From positions 62,001 through 126,000 of the forward strand of contig NZ_JODM01000018.1 in the NCBI RefSeq assembly GCF_000717995.1: a stretch of 64,000 nt of DNA, read 5' to 3'. The translations under genes and the position numbers were made by a program. Shown here piece by piece: positions 50,699-59,900 of the stretch. The notes beneath the pieces were generated by a model. It searched no databases. It saw nothing but the letters and a program-made list of their open reading frames with translations, and had not been told where the DNA came from. The number at the start of each line of letters is the position of its first letter. Positions within the stretch are counted from its first letter, which is position 1. Origin of the DNA: Streptomyces violaceorubidus (GTDB lineage Bacteria > Actinomycetota > Actinomycetes > Streptomycetales > Streptomycetaceae).

Positions 50699-50708
50699 GT
50701 CATTCGAC
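50699..50708 (-). promoter_or_regulatory. GTCRAATGAC motif near LAL 3, second copy
   Basis: GTCGAATGAC on the minus strand, 33 bases downstream of the LAL 3 stop. Confidence 0.4.
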
Positions 50709-50740
50709 TGAGGCAGCCGTCCGGCCCGCGGCTCACCGCG

Positions 50741-53533
50741 TCACCTGTCGCCGTCTTCCTCCAGCCGCGCCAGCGCGTCGTGCAGGGCGGCCCGGGAGGT
50801 GATGCCGAGTTTGGGGAAGACCCGGTACAGGTGGGAGCTGACCGTGCGCGGCGACAGGCGCATCCGCTCGCCGATCTCCTTGTTGGTCAGCCCGATCGCG
50901 GCGAGGTCGGCGATCCGGCGCTCCTGCCAGGTCAGTTCGCCGGGCTGCGCCGACGGGGCGCGGGCGGCCACTCCGGACGCCCGCAGTTCCCCCTGGGCCC
51001 GTTCCGCCCAGGGGAGCGCACCGAGCCGCTCGAACGCCTCCGCCGCCCGCAGGAGCAGCGGGCGGGCCTCCTTGGGCCCCCGGGTGTGACGCAGGCGGAT
51101 GCCGTGGGCGAGGCGGATCCGGGCGAGTTCGAAGGGGAAGCGGGCGGCGGAGGGCGCTTGCTCGGCCCGCTCGTGGTAGCGGTCGGCCTCGCCGGGGTCC
51201 GTCGCGGTCATGGCGAGGGCGCCGTAGGTCAGCAGCGCGAGCCGCGGCGAGATGCCGGGCAGGCCCGCCTCCCGGGCGGCGAGGGCGTGGGTGCGGGCCT
51301 GTTCGGTGCGGCCGGTGTGCAGGGCCGCCTCCACGAGGTCCAGGAGGGTGCGCGAGGCCTGGTGCGCGTACGGTTCGAAGACGCCGGGCGGTGTGATGCC
51401 GATGGCGTGCAGGTAGGCCGCCTCGTAGTCGCCGGCGGCCAGGTCCGCGGTGGTGCCGATGGCGTCGGCGATCTGGGTGAGGAAGCCGACGCCGCGGGGC
51501 CGGGCCCAGGCGTCGACGGCGGCCTGGAGCTCGCGGGCCCGGTCGGTGTCGCCGCGCAGCGCGGCCAGCAGGCCGAGGTAGGCCCGGGTGTGGTGTGCCA
51601 GCAGCGCGTATCCGTGGGAGGTCGTCAGTTCGAGGTCGCGCTGTCCGGTGCGCTCGGCCTCCTCCCACTCGCCGACCGCCATCTGGTCCAGCATCACCAG
51701 GTGCAGCGTCGTCATGCTGGTGCGCACGAAGCCCGTCTCGGAATGGCGGTCCACGGTGTGCTGGAGGTGCTGGCGGTACTGGCTGAGGGTGTCCACGTGG
51801 TAGGCGGCCACCCCCAGGCGGCTGATGTCCCAGGGGTCCAGGTCGGCCAGGCCCGCGAACTCGGCCTCGACCCGTTCGCGCACCCCTGCTCCGTGCCGGA
51901 CCACGTCGCCCCACGCGTCGCCGTAGACGTGGGAGCGCGGCGGCAGGCTCTCGCCGAGGGAGTCGAGCAGGGAGCGGGTCTCCTCCCACTGGGCGGCGTC
52001 CCCGGCGTACTGGTCGATGGCGAGCAGCAGGTTCACCAGCCGGACCAGCACGTCGGAGGATTCCCGCGGCGCACGGGCGCGCACACACGCGATGGTCGCC
52101 GACACCTGACGGTGGGTGTGCCGCACGTCGCCGTCCTCGAACAGCGCCCGGTACGCCGAGGTGAGCACGGAGACCGGCGGATCGTCCGTGTCCGGGGCGC
52201 GGTCGCCGCGCACCAGCAGGCGTGCCTGGTCGAACAGCCCGGCGTGGCCCGCGACGAAGGCCGCGTCGCCGAGCCGGCGGGACCGCTCCCCGGGACTCTC
52301 GCTCAGCTCGGCCGCCCGGGTCAGCCAGGTCATCGCGGCCACCGCGCCGCCCCGCCGGGTCGCGGAGTCGGCGGCCGCCTCCAGCGCCTTGGCGACCTCG
52401 TCGTCGGGGTCGACCGTCGCGGCGGCCAGGTGCGTGGCCCGGCGCTCGATGTCGTCGTGGTGCACCCGGGCGAGTACGGCGTGCGCGGCCCGGCGCTGGT
52501 TCGGCGTCGCCGACTGCACCACCGTGGAGCGGATCAGCGGATGCCGGAAGACGAAGTCGCCGCTTGCCGGATCGACCTCCAGCAGACCGGCGGCCACCGC
52601 TTCCTCGGCGTCCCGCATCCGGTACTGCCGCACACCCGGTGCCGGTGGCGCGCCCCGGGCCGCGCCGACGCCGTCGAGGGCACCGCGCAGCAACTCCTCG
52701 CGGACCCGGCCGCCGAGCCGGTCCAGGCGACTGCCGTACACCTGGTGGAGCCGTCGGGGCAGCGGCAGCGAGGCGTCGCGCAGGCCCAGGCAGTCCGCCG
52801 TCGCGAGGTCCGCGGGGGCGGAGAGGGGGTGGGCGGCGCCGCCGAGGGCGTGGGCGGGCAGTTCGAGCAGGGCCAGCGGATTGCCCCGGGCGCGGTCCAG
52901 CACCAGCTCGCGCACCCCCTGGGCGAGGTCCGGGTGGTGGTGGTCCAGCAAGGCGCGCGCCGCCTCGTCCGGCAGGGCCTGGAGCGGCAGTTCCGGCAGG
53001 GCGGCGGTGTCGAAGTCCGAGGGGGTGTCGGAGCGCAGGCCCACCAGGAGCTTCACGGAGCCGCCCGTGAGCCGGCGTCCCGCGAACCCGAGCACCGCGA
53101 CGCTGGACGCGTCCAGCCACTGGCCGTCGTCCAGGACGAGCAGCAGCGGACGGGTCGAGGCGGCCAGGGACAGCAGGTCCAGCACGGCGATGCCGAGCGA
53201 CATGACCGACGGCGGCTTTCCACGGCCCCGGCCGAAAGCGGCGTCGAACACCGTGCGGTGCACCTCGTCCAGGCTGTCCACGGTCGGCAGCAGAGGGTGG
53301 AGGAGCTGGTGCAGCCCGGCGAGCGGCAGCCCGGACTCGGCCTCCACCCCGGCCGCCCGGATCACCACCTGGCCGGTCCGCGCCGCCAGGTGTGCGGCCT
53401 GGTCGAGCAGGGCGCTCTTGCCCACGCCCGTCTCGCCCCGCAGGACGAGCGCCTGTCCCTCACCGGCCGCCACGAACCGGGCCAGCTGCTCTCTCTCGGC
53501 GTCCCTGCCGATCACCGGCACGAGTGACTCCAC
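50741..53533 (-). CDS. LAL-type LuxR regulator 3
   Basis: The product is 930 residues from GTG 53533 with GAGGGGAG upstream. Walker A GETGVGKS (33-40), Walker B LLLVLDDGQWLD, TPR-like middle and C-terminal LuxR domain (LTWQERRIADLAAIGLTNKE, TVSSHLYRVFPKL) are in the same positions as in LAL 1, and the two HTH regions differ by only a few residues, so they may recognise the same DNA. A shared, nearly identical DNA tract suggests duplication or gene conversion. Confidence 0.9.
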   Translation of the reverse strand: MESLVPVIGRDAEREQLARFVAAGEGQALVLRGETGVGKSALLDQAAHLAARTGQVVIRAAGVEAESGLPLAGLHQLLHPLLPTVDSLDEVHRTVFDAAFGRGRGKPPSVMSLGIAVLDLLSLAASTRPLLLVLDDGQWLDASSVAVLGFAGRRLTGGSVKLLVGLRSDTPSDFDTAALPELPLQALPDEAARALLDHHHPDLAQGVRELVLDRARGNPLALLELPAHALGGAAHPLSAPADLATADCLGLRDASLPLPRRLHQVYGSRLDRLGGRVREELLRGALDGVGAARGAPPAPGVRQYRMRDAEEAVAAGLLEVDPASGDFVFRHPLIRSTVVQSATPNQRRAAHAVLARVHHDDIERRATHLAAATVDPDDEVAKALEAAADSATRRGGAVAAMTWLTRAAELSESPGERSRRLGDAAFVAGHAGLFDQARLLVRGDRAPDTDDPPVSVLTSAYRALFEDGDVRHTHRQVSATIACVRARAPRESSDVLVRLVNLLLAIDQYAGDAAQWEETRSLLDSLGESLPPRSHVYGDAWGDVVRHGAGVRERVEAEFAGLADLDPWDISRLGVAAYHVDTLSQYRQHLQHTVDRHSETGFVRTSMTTLHLVMLDQMAVGEWEEAERTGQRDLELTTSHGYALLAHHTRAYLGLLAALRGDTDRARELQAAVDAWARPRGVGFLTQIADAIGTTADLAAGDYEAAYLHAIGITPPGVFEPYAHQASRTLLDLVEAALHTGRTEQARTHALAAREAGLPGISPRLALLTYGALAMTATDPGEADRYHERAEQAPSAARFPFELARIRLAHGIRLRHTRGPKEARPLLLRAAEAFERLGALPWAERAQGELRASGVAARAPSAQPGELTWQERRIADLAAIGLTNKEIGERMRLSPRTVSSHLYRVFPKLGITSRAALHDALARLEEDGDR

Positions 53534-53910
53534 GGTGCCCCACTCCCCTCACCACCGGACCAGACATGTGTGCGCCCTTGGAGCCTATGTGTGCTGAAGC
53601 CCGGCCTGTGCACACCTCACGAGCAGAGTACGGCCACATGTACCGTTTCGTCACCGGATAACCGGAAAGGGACCCTCTCGGATTCGGGCCCCGGCCCGGT
53701 GCGGCCCCGCCCGGCCCCATCCCGCCCCCACCTCCACAGAAGTGACATCACCGCCTACAAGCGACGTATGAACGGCCGCCGAGTGAAGTCGTGATCTTCC
53801 GGAGCCCGAAACATGCTTCTGGGCCGAAGCACGTGTGCCATCGTGCATCTGATGATCCACGACCGTCCTTCTGAGGGACGGCGCTTCCCCTCCCATCCCC
53901 TGGAGTGATC
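53534..53910. other. Divergent intergenic region LAL 3 / GH3
   Basis: No credible gene in ~377 bp; small hairpins (53863-53881 and around 53817) precede the GH3 start. Promoters are not resolvable by eye. Confidence 0.4.
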
Positions 53911-56900
53911 ATGCACGGCCCGAGACGCCGTCGCGGCGGCGCAACGGCGACCACAGTCGCCATCGCCGTCGCTGTCGGCCTCACCCTGGCGTCCCCGTAC
54001 GCCGCCGCCTCGCCCGCGGCGGCCACCCACGGCACGACGTCCACGGCCACCCCGATATACAAGGACACCAGCTATTCCTTCGAGGAGCGGGCGGCCGACC
54101 TGGTCTCCCGGATGACGCTGGAGCAGAAGGTCCGCCAGCTCATCACCAACGACGCCCCGGCCATCCCCGATCTCGGCGTCCAGGGCTACACGTACTGGAG
54201 CGAGGCCCTGCACGGCGTCCAGTCGCTGGGCAACTCCAAGAACGCCGGGAACGACACCGCGTGGCCGATGAAGGCCACCGGCTTCCCCACCAGCCTCGCC
54301 ACCTCGATGGCCTGGGACCCGACCCTCCAGTACCAGGAGGGCTCGGCGATCTCCGACGAGGCCCGCGGCTTCCTCGACAAGTCGCTGTTCGGCGTCAGTC
54401 GCAACAACCTCGGCAGCTCCGCGGACAACTACGGCGCGCTGACCTACTTCGCCCCGACCGTCAACAACGACCGCGACCCCCTGTGGGGCCGGCACGACGA
54501 GTCCTTCGGCGAGGACCCGTACCTCCAGACGCAACTGGGCGTTCAGTTCGTCAACGGCTTCCAGGGACAAAAGCCCGACGGAACGTCGCTCAACGGCTAT
54601 CTGAAGGCCGCCGCGACGGCGAAGCACTACGCCCTCAACAACGTCGAGGACGCCCGCACCGCCATCAGCTCCGACGTCAACGACGCGCAGCTGCGCGACT
54701 ACTACACCAAGCAGTTCGCCGGCCTCATCGGCCAGGCGCACGTCGCGGGCCTGATGACGTCGTACAACGCCATCAACGGCACCCCCGCGGTCGCCAACAC
54801 CTACACCAACGACACCCTCGCCAAGCGCACCTACGGCTTCCAGGGCCTGACCACCTCGGACTGCGGCGGCGTCGGCACCACCTACAAGCTGCCCGACGAC
54901 GGCCACAACTGGGCCCCGGCGCCCTGGTCCACCAACGGGTCCAAGACCACCCCGCAGTGGATCGACGGCGAGACCGGCGAGACCGTCGACGCCCGCGCCG
55001 CCGGCCAGGCCTTCGCCCTGCGTTCGGGCAACGACCTGAACTGCAGCGGCGAGGAGATGACCACCGCCAACGTGATGGAGGCGGTGCGCGCGGGCCTGCT
55101 CAGCGAGGACGTCCTCGACACGGCGCTGGTGCGGGTGTTCACCGTCCGGATGCGGACCGGCGAGTTCGACCCGGCCGGCAGCGTGTCGTACACCTCCATC
55201 GACAAGTCGGTCATCCAGAGCGCCGCCCACGTGGACCTGGCGACCAAGGCCGCCGACGCCTCCATGGTGCTGCTGAAGAACAGCGACCTCGCCGCGACCG
55301 GCAAGCCCCTGCTGCCGCTGAAGGCGTCCGCCGTGAACAAGGTCGTCGTCCTCGGCGATCTCGGCGACACCGTCAACCTCGGCAGCTACGGCAACGGCCC
55401 CGACCGGCAGATCTCGGTGCGCCAGGGCATCACCGACGCCCTGAAGGCCGCCAACCCCGCCGCGACCGTCACCTACGACGCGGCCGGCACCAGCACCACC
55501 AACACGGCCGCCGTCTCCCTCAGCTCCGCCACCCAGGCCGCCGTCAAGGCCGCCGACGTGGTGGTCGTGGCGGTGGGCACCGACCAGAACACCGCGAGCG
55601 AGGGCAAGGACCGCGCGGGCCTCGCGCTGCCCGGCAACTACAACTCGCTGATCGACCAGGTCGCCGCCCTCGGCAACCCGAACGTGGTGCTGGACATCCA
55701 GGCGATCGGTGCGGTGGACATCTCGGCCCGCCAGTCCAAGGCCGCCTCCATCCTGTTCAGCGCCTACAACGGCCAGAGCCAGGGCACCGCCGTCGCCGAC
55801 GTGCTGTTCGGCAAGCAGAACCCGCAGGGGCATCTGACCTTCACCTGGTACAAGGACGACTCCCAGCTCGCCGGGAAGAACAACTACGGCCTGACCCCCG
55901 CGCAGAGCGACGGCAAGGGCCAGACGTACCAGTACTTCACCGGCACGCCGTCCTACCCCTTCGGCTACGGCCGGAGCTACACGACGTTCTCGTACTCGGC
56001 CGCGACCGTCGACAAGAGCAGCATCACCGCCGACGGAACGGTCGACGTCTCCTTCGACGTGACCAACACCGGGAGCGTCGCCGGCGCCACCGTCGCCCAG
56101 CTGTACGCGGCGAACTCCTTCACCGTCTCCGGCGTGACCATGCCCAAGCAGCGCCTCGTCGGCTTCAAGAACACCGGCGTCCTGGCGCCCGGTGAGAAGC
56201 TGCACGTCACGCTGCCGGTCAAGGCGTCCGACCTCAGTGTGTGGAACCCCTCGACCTCCCGGCAGACGGTCTTCCCCGGCGCCTGGGCGCTGAAGGTGGC
56301 CTCGGACTCCGCCACCGTGCAGAGCACCGCCACCGTCAACATCACCGGCACCCTGACCCCGAAGGTCTCCACGGTCACCGTGCAGCCCGGCAAGCTGGTC
56401 TACCACGCCGGTGAGACGCTGGACCTGACCAGGAAGAACCCCTGGCTCAAGGACGACACCGACCCGGCCAAGGAGCAGCGGGACACCTCCATCACGGCCG
56501 ACCACATCGTCGAGGCGGTCAACAACGACCAGTCCTTCGTGGACCTGTCGAAGACGTCCGTGACGTACTCCAGCAGCAACCCGTCCGTGGCCACCGTCAA
56601 CTCCGCCGGCCTCGTCACCGCGGGCGCGGACGGCGTGGCGACCATCAAGGCCACCGTGGGCGGCGTCACCGGTTCCATGGTGATGGTGGTCAAGGACTCC
56701 CTCGCCCTGCACACCCCGCAGCTCGTCACCGCGGGCCAGGCGGCGACCGTGACCACCACCGTGACCAACGGCACCGGTTCCGCGCTGTCCAACGTGAACG
56801 TCACGCTGCCGGCCCCGTCCGGCTGGACCGTCAAGGCCACCACCGCGACCAGCTTCGGGTCCGTCGCGGCCGGCGCCTCGGCCACCACCACCTGGCTGGT

Positions 56901-59900
56901 CACCCCGCCCTCGGGGGTGAGCGCCGGCACCTACCCGCTGACCGCCACCGCCACCCACAGCGGCGGCTCCTACACGGCCGACGCCACCCTCCTGGTGCCG
57001 TTCACGTCGGTGAAGGCGGCCTACACCAACGTCGGCATCACCGACGACGCCGACCCCGCGCCCGGCAAGTACGACGGCGGCGGCTTCAGCTTCTCCAAGC
57101 AGGCACTCGCCGCCCAGGGGGTGTCCGCCGGGAGCCTCAGCACCGGCGGCCTGACCTACCAGTGGCCCGACGCCACGGGCGCCGCCAACGCCATCGACAC
57201 CAAGGGACAGGCGGTCCTGTTCTCCGGGACCGGCGGCTGGCTGGGCTTCGTCGGAAGCGGCACCAGCGGCCCCCATCAGGGCATCGGCACCATCGTCTAC
57301 ACCGACGGATCCACCCAGAGCTACGGCCTGGGCTTCTCCGACTGGTGGGACAACGACAACGTTTCCCAGGGCAGCAGCCGGCTGGGCACCTACGACTACA
57401 TCAACAGCCACGACGGCAAGGTGAACCAGAAGGTCAGCCTCTTCACCACCAAGGTGCCGCTCGCCGCGGGCAAGACGGTCCAGGCCGTCGTCCTGCCCAC
57501 CTCGGGCCCGGCCGGCACCCCGCAGGGCCACGTCTTCGCCATGGCGATCGGCGGCGCCTCGCAGACCCCGGCCCCGCAACCGCAGGGCCCGACCGGCCGC
57601 ATCACCGGCCAGGGCGACAAGTGCGTCGGCCTCGCGGCCGGGCCGGCGGCAGGCGTCCAGGCGGTCCTGGACACCTGCGGCGACGACGCCTCCCAGCAGT
57701 GGACCCTCGGCACCGACAAGACCCTGTGGAACCAGGGCAAGTGCCTGTCCACCGCCCAGGGCGCCACCACCAACGGCACCGACGTGGTCCTCGACCACTG
57801 CGACGGCTCCAAGGTCCAGCAGTGGACGGTGGACTCCGCCAACGGCTACCTGGTCAACGCCGCCTCCGGGCTGTGCCTGGAGAACTCCAACGGCTCCACC
57901 GCCGACGGCAACCCGCTGATCATCTGGACCTGCAACAACGGCGACGTCGGCCAGAAGTGGAAAGTACCCACCGACACGCCGTCCGGTCCTTCGGGGCGGG
58001 TCGCGGGTTACAACGGCAAGTGTGCCGAGGTGGCGGGCGGTGCGACCGCCGACGGTACGGCGATCCAGCTGAACGCGTGCGGTACAGGTACGCAGCAGGT
58101 GTGGACGGCGGCTTCGGACGGTACGTTCCGGGCGCTGGGCAAGTGCATGACGGTGGCGGGCGGTGCGACCGCGGACGGTACGGCGGTGCAGCTGGCCTCG
58201 TGCTCGGGTGCCACGTCGCAGAAGTGGACGTCGGACGCCAAGGGCCAGCTGGTCGGTACGGGTTCGGGCAAGTGCCTGGACGCGACCGGTCCGAGTTCGG
58301 CGAACGGCACCAAGCTCCAGATCTGGGCGTGTGCCGCGTCGGACAACCAGCTGTGGAGTGTGCCGACGTCGCGTCCGACGGGTGTGATCAGTGGCTACGG
58401 CGGCAAGTGCGCCGAGGTGGCTGGTAGTGCGACGGCGAACGGTACGGCGGTCCAGTTGAACACGTGCGGTTCGGGCAGTGGCCAGTCCTGGGCGGTGGCG
58501 GCCGACGGGACGCTGCGGGCGCTGGGCAAGTGCATGACGGTGGCGGGCGGTGCGACGGCTGACGGTACGGCGGTGCAGCTCGCCTCGTGCACGACCCTGA
58601 CCTCCGTGGCCACGGCCACGGCGGCCCCCGCCGCGTCGGCCGCGACCTCCGCCGACACCCCGATCGTGGTCGACGGCGGCAGCGTCCTGCCCGGCCGCGT
58701 CGCGGGCAGGACCGGCGCGGTCGGCGTCACCTTCGGGTTCTCCGACATCACCCTGGCCGGCGGCCCCTACGACCAGCCGGTCAACAAGAACTACAACCGG
58801 CCGATGTACCAGCCGAAGGCCGACGACCCGGCGTCCTTCTGGGACAACTACGTCGAGGAACTGGTCACCGCCGGCGTCGACTTCGTCGCCGTCGACCTGC
58901 GCGGCTTCGACCCGGCCAAGGCGGTGCCGGACGGCGCCGGCGACCCCCGCGCGCTCACCCCGCTGATCGACGCCATCAACCGCCGGGGCGTCGCCGGCCA
59001 GCTCAAGATCGCCGCGCTGGACGACACCCCGGCCACCCTGACCGACAAGAAGAACCGCGCGGTCCACAACACCGGCGGCTACGAGCCCCCCTTCGACTTC
59101 GGCGACGCCGACGGCACCGGGGAGGGCGGCTACAAGTACTTCTGGGACCAGAACCAGCGCGAGTTCTTCCAGCGCATCCCCTCCGACATGCTCTACAAGG
59201 TCGACGGCCGCCCGCTGATCTACGAGTGGTCCGCCAACGCGCCCGCCTTCACCAACCAGGGCAACGGCAACCTCTCCAAGCTGCTCCAGTACGCCCGCTC
59301 GCACGCGAAGGCGGAGTTCGGCTTCGACCCGTACTACGTGGTCGACAGCAGCTGGCCCGACCGGGACCCGTCCGTCGTCTCGCAGATCGACGGCGTCAAC
59401 AACTGGTTCCAGCTGCCGACCGGCTGGTCCAACGCCACGTACCAGCCGATCATCGACAACGGGCAGCTCACCTTCGGCGACGGCTGGGCCTACCGGACCT
59501 CCGACGGCGCGGGCGACTACAAGAACACGTACCAGACCACCTCGCAGTCGGGTGTCTCGGTCACGTACTCGTTCATCGGCACCGGCGTGCAGTACCTCGC
59601 GCGCACCGCCAGCGGCCAGGGCAGCGTCGACGTGTCCGTTGACGGCGGCACTCCCGTCACGGTGCGGCTCGACACCAGCAGCACCCTCAAGACCCAGCAG
59701 AACGTCTTCGAGAAGTCCGGCCTGACCGACGGCACCCACTCCATCAAGGTGACCAGCAGGACCGCCACCGAGGTCAGCGTCGACGGCTTCAAGGTCCTCA
59801 CCAACCGCGCGGCCTCGCTGAACGGCCGTACCTTCGGCGTCGCGACGCCGAGCTTCCGGGTCGTCAACGACGACGTCGACATGGTGATGGACGCCGACCA

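Noticed and set aside
50733..53527. Long frames on both strands over LAL 3
   Set aside because: Only the minus-strand frame ending at 50741 carries the ATPase and HTH motifs.
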